Shown: positions 20,487 to 32,870 of the stretch, one piece after another
Numbering within the stretch: the first letter of the stretch is position 1
How the letters are laid out: each line of letters begins with the position of its first letter
Assembly (NCBI GenBank): GCA_025677835.1
Contig: JAIXMR010000051.1
Span: forward strand, 105,501-169,500
Length of the DNA: 64,000 nt
Direction of reading: 5' to 3'
From: Sporodiniella umbellata
Lineage: Eukaryota; Mucoromycota; Mucoromycetes; Mucorales; Rhizopodaceae
Program-made: the position numbers and the translations under genes
Notes under the pieces: generated by a model
Seen by the model: the letters and a program-made list of their open reading frames with translations, nothing else
Told to the model about the DNA's origin: nothing
Database searches by the model: none

Positions 20487-20894
20487 ATGGTATCAAAAAC
20501 CAAAACCCAGAAAACTCAAGCTGAAACGCGTATCGCTTTATTGCCAGACTTTGAGGCTTTTCCCACCAGCACGAGTGACGCTTACTGCCCTTTCAACAAC
20601 TGTCCTGACTTTAAGAAGCGTTTTGTTCACTCATCATACAGAAACCATATATACCAATACCATTTCAAAACTTACTCGATTAAATTCACAGACCAACATG
20701 GCAAGTCAAACTAAGGCCCTTCTAGTTTTAGCTGACGTTGGAAACATAGGAGGCAAGCACTCTATCAAAGTTGAACGAAAAAACGGTCTATTACCTTGCG
20801 ATTATTGTCAAAGAATCTTTCGATCGTATAGTAGTCTAAGGTGGCATTTGTCTAAGGTCCAATCTCCTTGTTGTAACATGTGTAAAATTTGGCA

Positions 20895-20936
<42 letters not shown>

Positions 20937-22663
20937 ACACACATACACACAAAAGGCTACACTTCTTTGAAATGTTTCTTACATCTTTCAATAGTTCTAG
21001 AAGCCAATGGAGTACAATTGAAGACGGAAAAGAAACTTGAGTCGCCCAAAGAAGAAACAGAAGAAAATGATGACCAAAGCGACTCAAAACCACCATGCAA
21101 ACAATATTATACCTGCAAAAAATGCTTTAGAAGATTCAAGTACCTGAAAAACCTTAGAATGCACATTCTTAAGACCACTGTCAATTGTAGTACCGAGGGT
21201 AAAAAAAAAAAAAAAAAAAAAAAGAAAAGGGGGGGGGTTTCCAGTAAGTATACACTCATATCACCCACGTCAACCTAGAAAGTGAAGGGGAATTAGTAAT
21301 AGAAAACAATGAAACTGAGTCGTTTGGGTATATTCCGTCTGCGTGGGCTGAGGATCCAATTTTGGTGACCAACTTTGGCAGTCGACGCAACTACGATCAA
21401 GCTCTGGCTAACGCAAATCAATCACAGTTCTTTTCAACGTTGGACAGGACTAGAAACAGTTGGATTATTGACAAACTAAAGCTGAAGCCTTTTTCTCTTT
21501 TTTATCGTGATAGAGACAACAACCTGTTCGAATACAATGCAGTAACACATATCAGCAACCTCAAACTGATGAACAATCAAAAGCTAGAGTGCAAAAAGAT
21601 CTTACGTAACCCACTGAAGCCTCCTAAACGCACTGTGAATCTCTCTTTGTGTGAGGATATTGGATCTTTACATCGCAAGTCACCATACCGAAGGCTCCTT
21701 TTTGACCGCCAGTATCGTGAGTTGGATGAGGACATTGTCTCGCTTCTCAATAAGGACTGGGCCCTATCACCTCAGGCCAAGTTCAGCAGTGCTCAACTCT
21801 TTGCGGGCGCAATCGTGTTAAACACTCAGAACAGACAGGCAATATTCATCAGCATGATCGAGGCCTACGGAACCACCACCTTATCAGACTGTCATCGTGG
21901 AGCGTCGGACTTGGCTTTGAATCATCACCACTCGCCCTATGAAAATCTCTGGGTTTATTCTGAAAAGACCAAAGAGGACCTTCATCTTTGGATTGCCACT
22001 TTTTCGTGCAAATGTCTTGTCACCTCGGCAATTCGGTTGGACACAAGTGACAAACTTAAAGTGGGACCTTCCTTATTTGATTTCGATTTCGATCCTAGAA
22101 AAATCAAGGTTTTTGTTGACCAAGACAGTTTGGAAAGGGCCAAAAAACTTGCGGATGAACCAAACTCTAGTTCGATTGACGTTTTCAATCTAGTGAGCCA
22201 GCTAAGAGATGTCCGGTCGCATTTTGATCATTCAAGTACTTACTATCTTTGTCGCGCTTCGAGTCATTTGGCTCAGCCTCATACCTGCCGCCCTTTTACT
22301 TTGTTTACCCTCTGCGATTTAGAAATCGAAAGTGTAATGACAAGCAAAAAAGAGTGTGCCCTAGTCATCTCTCGCTTCTTTCAGCAGATAGCTTATCATG
22401 TTGTCAAATTTGGTGTAAGGGCAAAGATTGCCAAATCTGTCATTGAAATTTTCTATGACCAATGTTTTGGAAACTCTAAAGCCAGAAGGTTGTTTAAAAT
22501 GATTCTTGATGCACCCAATACAGACGGAAATATTAGTATTATTGGAAACAGTTGGCTTAATGACTCCGTTTTTTTGAATATGGTCCCTCTAGTCGAGCCG
22601 TTCATTCAAGAAGCAAACAAAATAGTGTCTGATAAAATAAAAACCCGACTAAGTTGTTTTTGA
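20487..22663 (+). CDS. Tandem finger-family protein, copy 2 (unknown core)
   Basis: Four exons: 20487-20700, 20750-20881, 20995-21198, 21279-22663; 644 aa. The first intron uses a GC donor (GCAAGT...CATAG). Finger 1 is YCPFNNCPDF with NHIYQYH; finger 2 is CDYC-x12-H-x5-C (exon 2, exactly 132 nt as in copies 1 and 3); finger 3 is CKKC-x12-H-x6-C. The core repeats the family blocks: LKPFSLFYRDRDN, LLNKDWALSP, SSAQLFAGAIVLNT, EAYGTTTLSD, CKCLVTSAIRLD, STYYLCRASSHL and CRPFTLFTLCDL. It starts 195 bp after the stop of copy 1 on the same strand, with a T run and a CAG right before the ATG (a spliced leader or 5' UTR intron is possible). Long A runs sit inside introns 2 and 3. Function unknown. Confidence 0.83.
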
Positions 22664-22996
22664 GTTACATAACACTTGTCTTCTCCCCTGTCCTCCTGTA
22701 TCTATCTTCTTCTTTTACTGTACTCTTGTTTTGCTCTTTCTTCTTTTCTTAGTTTTTAACCCCCCCCCTTTTTTTTTTATATATATCTTTTTTGAAACCA
22801 TGTAGATTGCTGTTTTATTTGCTTACTCAGTGTATCTAGCTGTGATTAGATTTAAGTTACTTTTAGAACAAGAAGTTTACCCTTCCACAAAATATAATCT
22901 TATTACATATAACTATGTCTGACAGGTTTTTTTTTTTTTTTTTTTTTTTTTTCTTTTTGGGAAAAAAAAAAAAAAAGTGTCAAAAAAAGCTGTAGC
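22664..22996 (+). other. Spacer between tandem copies 2 and 3
   Basis: Contains pyrimidine-rich 3' sequence, C/T runs (22761-22778), and a T run followed by an A run (22926-22976) just upstream of copy 3. No gene seen. Confidence 0.4.
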
Positions 22997-25205
22997 ATGA
23001 GTCGATCCACCGATGATGAAGATGACAGAACTAGCTCTTCCAGCTCTAGTGTAATACGGTTTGGAGACGACATGCGGGAAAACATTGAGAAGTTCTGCCC
23101 TTATAGTGATTGCCGAGATTACAGAAGACCTTACGATCCTATTGGATACAAGGCGCATATCTATCAGTACCACACACAGTCATACTACTTTAGGTTTTCA
23201 GATCAACAGGGCAAGTAATTCAAACAAGTCTGGAATGGGCTGAGCATGGAAATAAAATACAATTTGGGCCTAATGTAGATTTTGGCATCTTTTTCATTTA
23301 GACCAAAAAGTTTCCGTTAGGATTGAACGTAGTAATGGCACTTTGACTTGCAACTACTGTTTCCAAAAGTACAGATCTTTTAACAGCATACGATGGCATT
23401 TGTTTAAGCCTGGAAAAGAATGTTCGGACCGTTGTAAGTTTAAATGAAAACCACAGACATATATCTTCTTTAGCTAACCTCTTCCAACATTGAATTTGCT
23501 TTGTCTTTAGTTTTCAAGGATGCAGGAGGGAAACCTAGAGAGATGAAAAAAACATCGGGACGTGCTAGAAGATCAAAAGAACCGATAACCCCTGAGGACA
23601 CTGACTCTCAGCCTGATGTGGTCAAGGCTACTCGAATGAATCCGCAAATCGCAACACACCGTTATGGCTGCAACATATGTTTTAAAAAATACAAAACCCG
23701 AGAAAGTCTAAGAGCGCACATTCTTAGAACAGATACCGATTGTAGTGCGGACAGTATGAGAAAGCCTTGTTATGTATTTTCTTTTACTTACCATTCAAAC
23801 TTTAGCCCTTGATACAGACTGCTTTCAGGAGATGCCCCCAGTAGAATTGCTGGATATAAGCCTGCCAGCTAAAACTCGCAAATCCAGGCGAGCCGCATTA
23901 ATGACTAACTTTGGCTTGCAGCGCACTTATGAACAAGCCGTTTCGAATGCGTGCCAAGCCCATTTTTACTCATCTGCAGAGAAAAGCAAAGATCTCTGGA
24001 TTGTTGACAAGATAGAACTGAAGCCTTTCTCTCTCTTCTACCGCGATAGTGAGAGTAACATGGTTGAATACAATGGCCTGACACATGTATCCAACATAGA
24101 AATGCTTGATGGCCTGACACTAGAGTGCAGATCGATCCAGCCAATTGACGAAAACAAAAAAAAGGCTGGAATGGGTTGTGCTGATAAAAAAAAATACAGC
24201 TTAAAATATATTCTTCACAACTCGCCATACCCAAATATATTCTCTGAGCGTAAATACTGTGAATTGGAGAAAGAGACCATCACACTACTAAACAAAGACT
24301 GGACTTTTGAGCCTCATATTAAATACAGCAACTCTCAATTGTTAGCCGGCGCAGTTTTGGTGAATGTCAAAAATGGGCAAGCTGTTTATGTAAATACAGT
24401 AGAAACCTATGGTACTACGAACACAGTGGACAGTCATTGTGGAACACCCATTCAGTCTCCGAACATGTTCAAGTCGGTCTATGAAAATCTATGGGTGTCT
24501 TCTCAAACTGTATCAAAAAATACCCAAATTTGCATTGCAACACACTCATGCAAAGCCCTTATCACCTCAGCCTTCCGGGTGGATAAAGAAGAGAGTTTTA
24601 AGATAAGCGACTCGCTCTTTGTCTTTGACTTTCAACCAGAAGATATCCGTATCTATATTGACAATGAGAGTTTGTCGAAGGCTAGGGATATTAAAACGGA
24701 TTTTGCTGCTATGTCAATCGAGACTTTCAATCTCATTGGCCAGCTGAGAGATGTCAAAAAACAATTTGATCACAAGAGTACTTATTTTCTTTGTCGAGCC
24801 TCGAGCTACTTGGGACGTCCCCATTTTTGTCGCCCTATCACTGTATTTACCCTGTGCGACTGCGATGTACAATACCCTAGCATCAAAAGCAAGCCTTTAG
24901 CCTTAGCTATCTCTTATCTTTTTCAGCAGATAGCCTATTATACCATCAAGGAGGGCTCCGAAGCAAAGCTTTCAAAAGACCTGGTTTTAAATATAATCAG
25001 TCAATACCATGTACGCAATAAAGCTAAGGTGCTCTTCAACACTCTTATCGATCTTTTTGGCGACAACGCTGAAATAGACATCTTGGGAAACGAACAACTG
25101 AACAAAGATGTCCTAACAAAAATGGCTCTTATGATAGAGTCAGACATTATTGGAGCTAATAAAAGTGTAGTTGATAACATCCAAAAGCGACTGAAATCGC
25201 TTTGA
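22997..25205 (+). CDS. Tandem finger-family protein, copy 3 (unknown core)
   Basis: Four exons: 22997-23210, 23302-23433, 23511-23753, 23806-25205; 662 aa. Exon 1 (214 nt) and exon 2 (132 nt) equal those of copy 2, and intron 1 again has a GC donor (GCAAGT...TTTAG). Finger 1 is FCPYSDCRDY with AHIYQYH; finger 2 CNYC-x12-H-x6-C; finger 3 CNIC-x12-H-x6-C, preceded by a basic stretch (GRARRSKEP). Core blocks: LKPFSLFYRDSES, LLNKDWTFEPHIKY, SQLLAGAVLVN, SCKALITSAFRVD, QLRDVKKQFD, STYFLCRASSYL, CRPITVFTLCDC and FQQIAYYTIKEG. Copies 2 and 3 look closest to each other. Function unknown; the shared exon plan shows descent by tandem duplication. Confidence 0.83.
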
Positions 25206-25620
25206 GAAACACGGTTTGTTTGTTCCCCTCCCTTTTTTTTATTGTGTTTTTTGTACATAGGCATTAAATTCTTTTTTTTTTTTTTTTTTTTTAAAAAAAA
25301 CAATACCAAACAGTATTTTCTAAACAAGCTCTACTTGATTGAATTAAACATGAGCCACTTTAAAATGTTAACATCTGCTTGTTTGGACCCTAAAGAACGT
25401 TTTTAGTTTTTCTCTGGCTTGATCTGAGCTCTGAGAAATACCTGTATGAGATGTTTGACAAGAAAATTACACAAAAACAAATGGATCCAAAACGTGAAAA
25501 AATAAAAAAAAAACTTATAACTATCATAGTGTTCTTCGTCGTTTATGTTATAGCACGCTTTTGATAGGCAAACATTGTGAGTGTGGTTTGTGTTTTATTT
25601 TGTAAGAGTAAGGTATATAT
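25206..25620. other. Convergent 3' spacer, no gene seen
   Basis: Between copy 3 and the minus-strand TBC gene. It carries a T run/A run pair (25272-25300) and AT-rich 3' sequence only. Confidence 0.4.
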
Positions 25621-27933
25621 TTATAACAATTCACGTAGAGCTGTATCTTGATTTGGTAATCTGTTTAAATCAGCTTGGACTTCTTTTTTTTGTTCATCAG
25701 CGGATTCCTTTAGCATCTTCTGTAGTTGCTTTCTCTTGTCATCAACGACTTCCATACGTTGCTTGAATTGATAAAACAATACCTCTGCACGTTGTAAGAT
25801 ATCTTGCAAGTTCAGGTTCATAGACAGATCGTTGATGTACTATAAAAGACGTCTTTGTTCAGATTGATGTACAAATAATCACCTATGAGCTCACCTTTAG
25901 AACCTCATCAAAGTTTTTCAAATAAGTCATAATATGATCGCGATGCTAATATTAACAAAAACACAAACATCAGTCAATGGTATATAGCAACAAAACAAGT
26001 GCTCACCTTATCGAGGATTGCTAGTGCAATAAAAAGATGAAATTTGTCCGTTAACTGATCGGTCCAAAGAACCTCCCAAAGTTTCAGCATGTCATCCCAT
26101 GCGAACTCTCGCTTGTACAGTACTAGAAGCCAGCGAAAACAGAAAAAAAAGTTTCCATTATCTGTACGTTGTAAATGAGCATAAAGCGAATAGTCCATAA
26201 ATTGAAGCAGATGGTCCATCATAACCAGTTGACGATGCATTCCAGACTGATCCTTATAGAAATTGGACTTCTAATACAATGTTTAGTATTAAACCGTCTG
26301 TTCAAACTAAATACGCAGAAATTACCATGCGATTCATAACCCCCACAAAAGCCCAGAATGCTAAATACTCCTCTTGTGTGATAGCATAAAGAGGTGACAA
26401 AAGATCGGACATTCCCTGAACATATCCCAAGGTAGGGTTATAAGTATTGTATGTACATAGGATACTCTTGAGTGCTTCAAGATGTATTTCAGATGTATAT
26501 AAATCAATTGTACGATCTGTTCTATGCACATCTTTTTCTATTCTATGTCGTTGATCTTTGAAAGAGGGTTGTTGTTGTTGCTCCATCCATTGTGATTTCA
26601 GTCTTTCATACTCCTTTTTCTTTTTATCATTGATCTCTCTGCGTTCTTGGGAAGTTGAATCCCAATCATAAACATATGTTAACATCATCCAGACATCTTT
26701 TCTTATTTTCGGATCAACACCACCACAAAAAATCCGCTGCCTTATTACGGATACATCCTCCTTTAGTTGTCCGTCCGGATTGAACCAGCTAGACCATTCT
26801 TCAGAGGAAATTGGTGACGTTCTTGTGTGCGAAAAAGAATCATGCTAAATAAACAAAGGGATGAGAGATGCAAAATAAATAAATAAAATAAAATACACTC
26901 AGAATTTCAAATAGGCCGCATGATGTTTCTTCATGCCCCCAGACTCCAATTTGCTTATATGCAGAATTCCTTTCCGATTCCTCGGCTAATCCCGCTGCCC
27001 ATTTTGCTAAGAAAAGTCTGGCAGAGTCATATTCTAGGTTCTGGGACGGTGCTGGCTCTTGCTCAGTCTGAAATAAACGGACAGCTTTACGCGACAGCTG
27101 AGTCACTTGAGAAAACTTTTCTAATAAGGACCATCTGGCTTCTTTTAAAGTCTAATTATGTAAAAAACATTACAGAAATTTTAGCTTGAGAAAAAAAGAA
27201 AAAAATTGACCTACGTTTACAGGGTCAAATGGCTCCTGACCCACTAGATAGACATCCGGGGACGACTTACGAACTAGAACTAACCGAGATAATTTCTCTA
27301 GAAAATCGTGGAGGCCGTCATGGAAAAGAGGCCCTATCTTTTTCCCTGTTTGTAGCTGAAAGATGATTTGTTTTGGAGTAAGTGTGAATGAGAGTATGGA
27401 TTGACTGGCATAGGAAAATTCGTCATTGTTCTCAGAAAATGAAACCTGATGAGAGACTATGGTACACAAACATTTAAAGATGAAAACACAAAGCAACAGT
27501 AAAAACAAAGACTTACTTCTACCCTTTTCCTGATAATCTACTTGTATAAAAGATTCTTTTTGCTCGGGAAACCATCCAATATAATAATCGTGTGTCTATT
27601 TTGATACTCTCAGAATAAGTCTTTCGAAAAAAAAAAAAGTCCCTTTTACTTTATCCATGATGGTCAAAGAGCCAGCCACATCTTTGAAATAGACGTTTGG
27701 TTTCGAATATACTATTTTTGGGTCATCCTTGCTAATCATCTAAAGTTATGCAATCGTTGTTACTAAATAGTTTTGCACACACTTCGCTTTGTTTGTTGGT
27801 TCAAAGTCGAAAGTAAACACAGTAAAATAAAATGAAAAAAGCGAACTAAAGAACAAAGCCAAAAAAAAAAAAAAAAACATAGAAATGCAGAAAAGAGTAT
27901 TCTTACAGAGAAACTGTCGCTTTCCTTTTCCAT
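25621..27933 (-). CDS. TBC-domain Rab GTPase-activating protein, Gyp7/TBC1D15 type
   Basis: Nine exons on the minus strand: 27933-27907, 27739-27650, 27595-27517, 27456-27215, 27151-26897, 26844-26326, 26270-26007, 25945-25895, 25839-25621; 581 aa. The N-terminal half matches the Rab-binding region of Gyp7/TBC1D15 (KIVYSKPNVYFKD, then SFTLTPKQIIFQLQTGKK). The TBC domain holds IFCGGVDPKIRKDVW, the arginine finger in RIEKDVHRTDR, and the glutamine finger in LGYVQGMSDLLSP, so it should be catalytically active. Such proteins inactivate Ypt7/Rab7 at late endosomes, vacuoles and mitochondria. The C-terminus is a coiled coil (FKQRMEVVDDKRKQLQKM). An alternative donor 6 nt upstream in exon 3 would remove two residues. 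Confidence 0.88.
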
Positions 27934-28759
27934 TTTGCGTTTTCTAAGAAAAAATAATAAAAAGCTAAAGAGAAAGAAAAAAAAAAACTACGGCCTAAAA
28001 AATTCATGCCATACCAGCTTTTTTTTTTTTTTTACCAGTCATAGTGTCACAAAATGGCTTTAAAATTGTAAATCATTTGATGTAAGTGCGTTTATCTGTC
28101 ATTATGATACCTTTCTATGGAAAGACAAAGACATGTCTATATAGAACAATACTCAAGTACAAGAATTCCTCATTTGAAAGTGAACTTTAAGAAAAAAAAA
28201 TTTTTTTATGAAAACACCAATGTCGGTGTATCTAAAGTTCCAAGGGGCATCATCACTCAGAATGTTTGAGCTTTAAAAATAATAATTGTGTGTGTGTGTG
28301 TGTATGTGTTTTTAGCTGTAACGTGTTCCTAACTGTTGACAAGCAAGCCCTTGTTTTTTTTTCTAAAAAAATACTTGAACAGTCTGTATCCATGTACACT
28401 GTTCTATCTGATCATAGGCTAATTGTATTACAAAAGCAATAAAGCCAAAGAATAAAATAAGACAGAGCTAGCCTCTAGGCGTATATAAGAATTGACGACC
28501 AGAGGATACTCATATACAATAGTTCTAATTGGAATTAGTTACCCAGATTGTAAAAAAGACGTTGGATATCAAAACAGACTGTTATTTTAAAACATTTTCT
28601 ATTTAGCTTCTCTTTTAACATATTTTCTGTCAAGTATAAAGAGCTGTCAAGAAAAAAACAAGTAAATCTAATCTCTTTTCTTTAGTTAGTTATCTATCTT
28701 TTCTTACTCTTCATTTTCTTTTTTTGTTTTTTGTTTTTTGTGCGTTCGTTTATTTAAAC
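27934..28759. promoter_or_regulatory. Divergent spacer, AT-rich, no gene seen
   Basis: Lies between the starts of the TBC gene (minus) and the surface-protein gene (plus). It has short A/T runs, a (TG)n stretch near 28285-28303, and pyrimidine-rich sequence before 28760. Presumably both promoters. Confidence 0.4.
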
Positions 28760-29575
28760 ATGAAATCATTGACTATTTTCACCGTCGCTGCTTTGGCTTG
28801 TGTTGCTTGTAAGTAAAAACCAATCAAGTGTCTATAAGCTTAAGCATAGATGAGTAATTAATTTTGATTGAACCTTTTCAGCCGCCCAACAACACCACGG
28901 AGCACTTGATCACTTGGACCACGATCTTGTTGGACACTTGGATCACGACGCTCACGGCAGAGGCCCTCGTCCTGGACCAGTCGAAGCACCTCCTGCTTTA
29001 GATTTTGAAATCCAAACCAAACCTCCTGTTGTTGTTCTCACTACTATCACCAAGACTAGACCTTATGCTGTTGTTCATCACGGCCATCATCCTACTGTAA
29101 GTGATTACTCTATAAAAGCAGTCTGGATTTCTTTTTTAATTCTAAAAACACATTTATACACACACACACACACAAAAAAAAATAGAATGTTGCCTATGCT
29201 CCTGACCATGATAGCGATTACGAACCTCCCGTGAGAGGCCATGACCGCGATCATAGCAACCATGTACACGATGACCATAGCCAAGGTCAAGGACGTACTC
29301 GTGTTCGTCAAAAGGCTGTCCAAGACGAAAAGAAGCCAATCCAAGACAACAAGAAAGATGTCAAATCTGTGGCCTCTGTCAAGGCACCTGAAAATCACTT
29401 GGCCGCCGCCGCCGTCTCTGCTGCTGCTACTTCTGCTGTTCGACCGGCTGCTTCCTCCAAAGCTGTTGTTCGCCCTGCTACTTCTGCCCGTACCTCAAGC
29501 GGATCAGAACATCTTCGCGTCGGTGGTACTCTAGTTGCCACCGCTGCTGGTATCGCCGCTTGGTTGTTGCTCTAA
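28760..29575 (+). CDS. Secreted, probably GPI-anchored His/Asp-rich surface protein
   Basis: Three exons: 28760-28808, 28882-29096, 29186-29575; 217 aa. The first 17 residues form a signal peptide (MKSLTIFTVAALACVAS). Then comes a His/Asp-rich region (HHGALDHLDHDLVGHLDHD), a central TTITKTRPYAVVHHGHHP segment, a second His/Asp tract (DHDSDYEPPVRGHDRDHSN), a basic linker, an Ala/Ser/Thr-rich stalk and a hydrophobic tail preceded by small residues (GGTLVATAAGIAAWLLL), the layout of a GPI signal. The His/Asp clusters could bind divalent metals; that is inference. No enzymatic domain is seen. It likely sits in plasma membrane or cell wall. Confidence 0.75.
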
Positions 29576-29711
29576 GAACACAAAACAAACAGAAAAAAAC
29601 TAGAGGACATATTATTATTAATTTATATAGGAGCTTGTTTAAAACAATAAGAATAATAAAATGAAAATCGAAATGCAAAAAAAAAAAAAAAAAAAGAAAA
29701 GAAAAGAATAG

Positions 29712-29744
<33 letters not shown>

Positions 29745-31122
29745 AGTGTTTTACAAGACTTTCATCAAACTAAATGGTACTCATCAAATGATACAAAGAT
29801 TATTCCTTTTGATAACAGGTCGTACACTTGGTTTTGTGTTTTTTAGGTATTCAAAAAGAGGCCCTTTTTCTTACGTTCAGACAGAAAAAGCTGCCGCAAA
29901 AACTAGGGCAATAAAAAATCTTTGGGCTCTCATCGTGTTTTCACACTTTTGATTTTAATACAAGCACCATTCTCAAGGGATAAATAAAAAAGGCCCCTTT
30001 GATGTAATTATTGAAATATACTAATAATTGTTATCAAAAAGGATAGGGTATCGTCTATATAAAATGCACATATCTATACGCAATGGATGACACATGCAAT
30101 ATGTTGAGTCCAGCCTTTTGCACATCAATACTAACTTGATTTTGCCAATCAAAGTGCGATATTCATCTATCTTTGAACTAGTACGTTTAAAAGCTGTATA
30201 TATCTGATTGGAGGATTTCTGCAAACACAGTGTACGTTGTACTTGAAAAACAACGATATATTTTTAGTCACCAAAGTACGGGTATTACATGTATTGCTTT
30301 TCAAAGTTTTTTAAAAAAAAAGCCTCCAATAAATCCAGGCTCAAGCTTTGATCAATTTTTTTTTTGTAGCTCTACATATACACACCACAAGGCTTCAGTT
30401 CTATTGTAATAGTAGGCTCTGTCGTTTAAATGTGTCTACGTATATATAAGGTCAAACAGAAGTTGTGAAGTCCGCTTTCAATTATGCTATAACTCAATAT
30501 CGAGTTTTGGTGTGTTTTCTGTATAGTATTCAGAGTTTCAGCAATTGTGTAGTGTTACAAATAGTTTTCAGTACGGATAAATGATCAATGAGTACCTCAA
30601 ATTTGCTACTTTTAAAAAAGCCTTATAGAGTCTAATGACCCCGTCTGATAAACGAAAAAACCAAAAGCATGCTAAGAAAAAATGCGCGAGCTTTGTAAGC
30701 TATACAACTTGAACACAGTTTTCTGAAGCCTATACTAGTACATGAAAGGGGAAGGAAAAAATGGAGGGTAAACCCTTTGACAAACATGGATAAGGAAATA
30801 CTGGAGCCGAAAATTTCCTTCACCTATTATTATATAAAATAGCTCATATCAAACATCGTATCGACTTTGAAAGACCTTGGTTTACTATAGATATTATATT
30901 TTTGTTTTTTCTAGAATTAGAAAATCGTTGTATCGTCTGTATTACTTTACAGCTTTGTTTTGATGACTTGCCTTTTTTTTTTTAGAAATAGAAGGGCGCT
31001 CATGAGATATAAAAGGATATGCAGAGTTTCACATATGAGCTGAGTTACACATTCTAATTTTAGAGACAGAGAAAAAATTATCTTTTCTTTCCTTTCTTTT
31101 TCTTTTTGTTGTTGGTTAGAAT
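29576..31122 (+). other. 1.5-kb intergenic region, no gene seen
   Basis: AT-rich, with A and T runs (29678-29694, 29711-29738). Frames up to 71 codons occur but have low-complexity composition, no motif and no partner exons. The right end, with CTTTTCTTT tracts before 31123, is likely the promoter of the SPX-VTC gene. Confidence 0.4.
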
Positions 31123-32734
31123 ATGAAGTTTGGAGCCTATTTACAAGACAACCTATTTTCACCTTGGAGGTTGTCCTACTTCTCATACAACCGATTGAAA
31201 CAAGAGCTCAAACGACGAACACTGAACAGCACATGGACACCTAAAGACCAAGAGGAATTCTCTCAACTAATCGAAAACGAACTTGCTCAAGTGCAAGACT
31301 TCATCAACGCCAAATTAAGGGATTTAGAGTCTCGTTTGATTTATTGTGAACGTACTCGTGAGGATACTTCGATTGACGAAACTCTCACCGACCTCCTATT
31401 TGATCTAAATGCCCTTGAAAAATTTATTCGGCTTAATCATACAGCTCTTCAAAAGATACTAAAAAAACATGCACGATGGACAAAAGAGCCATTAAGAACT
31501 CGGTTTTTGGAAGACTCAAGAGCTTTGGATGTTCAGCGTTTAGATAATCTATGGGCTCATATCTCGGCATTACAACACAAAACAGTGCCTGCCGAGGTCT
31601 ACTGGGTTCAAGCCGAGGACGTGGTCGGAGTCAAGTCCGATCTTTTACTCCAAGCTGCAGTAGATTCAGAGGTGGACATATCCTGCGTTTATTTAGATAC
31701 AGCATGTCTCAAAAACTATACCACTATCCTTCAAAGAGAAAAAGATGCAGACTATGTTCGAATTCGATGGTATATAACTACAGATAGGAGAATTTAAAAT
31801 AACAATACATCCACTTAGGCAAAGCGACTCGCAAAATGTACTCGTTGAAAGCAAAAAGAGAACATTATTTACGCTTACAGAAGATGAGGCTACTCGATTT
31901 ATTTCAGGACAAACACAACTACCCAACCTGCATCTCCTTCGACCCGTTTTACGCATCACTTATCATCGTATCACATTTGCACTTTCGGAAGGTCAAAAGA
32001 CACATCTGGACACAAACATCATTTTTCATCAAGCCGAACAAACCTATCATTTCCCTCAAGCACTTTTAGGCCCACACAACTTAGACTTAATTTCAGCCAG
32101 ACCTGTGCGCAACTTTTCAAAATATGTTCATGGTATCAACCATTTCTATGAAATGCCTCTTGTTCCCTCCTGGGTTGGCCTAAAACCCCCGGAGCCAACG
32201 GTTGTAGCAGTGATAGAAGAGGCCGAACCTTTATTGACTTCAGAACAGCCCAAACTGCTTGCACAAAAAATTCCTGACCAAGATCTAGAGGCTGGAAGGC
32301 CTGAGGTGAAGGTCAAACTAGACTCCAAAACGTTCTTCTCAAACGAACGTACTTTCATTTCTTGGTTACAGTTTTCGGCTCTTCTGCTGAGCGCCTCTGT
32401 TAACTTGTTGAATTTTGGTGATTCAACATCACGTATAGCAGGTGGCGTATTTGTAGGCATTGCAGGTGCTGTAGCTTTATATTCATTATATCGATTTGAA
32501 AAGCGAGCATGGTAAGCTGACAATTTATCATAAAAACAATCTCGAGATAATTTATCGTTTATACACAGGATGATTGGACATCGCTCTATTGGCCGATACG
32601 AGGATTTGTGGGGTCCTGCTGCTCTTTGTGTAATTCTTGTGTGTGCCTTAATGGTAAGATTTTTTTTTTTTTTTTTTTTGATGTATTTTAGGCTCACTTT
32701 TTGTTAGATAAATATATATCTGCGTTTCCGTTAA
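31123..32734 (+). CDS. SPX-VTC-DUF202 protein (vacuolar transporter chaperone)
   Basis: Four exons: 31123-31769, 31819-32511, 32569-32653, 32708-32734; 483 aa. The SPX domain (1-~150) begins MKFGAYLQDNLFSPWRLSYF and has the inositol-pyrophosphate-binding lysines in LNHTALQKILKKHARWTK. The VTC tunnel domain follows with the R-x-R pair (Arg213, Arg215) and FSKYVHG. A C-terminal DUF202 unit gives three helices. VTC complexes make polyphosphate from ATP and move it into the vacuole. Between HFPQALLG and ARPVRNFSKYVHG the segment that carries the conserved catalytic Glu in Vtc4 seems to be missing, so this may be a Vtc2/3-like regulatory subunit or a degenerate copy. The last exon (INIYLRFR) was chosen because it restores the usual short tail. 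Confidence 0.82.
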
Positions 32735-32870
32735 GAGAAATTTGTAATGTGAAAGCAATATATCTTATGATGATATCAAGACATAGTTGTAGAATTAAAA
32801 ATGTACTTTTTTTTCTTTACGCTTCTTTCTCTCTCTCTTGCTCTTTATATTTTTAATTATTGCACATACT

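Noticed and set aside
29105..29398. 97-codon minus frame
   Set aside because: Antisense to the surface-protein exon 3; no independent support.
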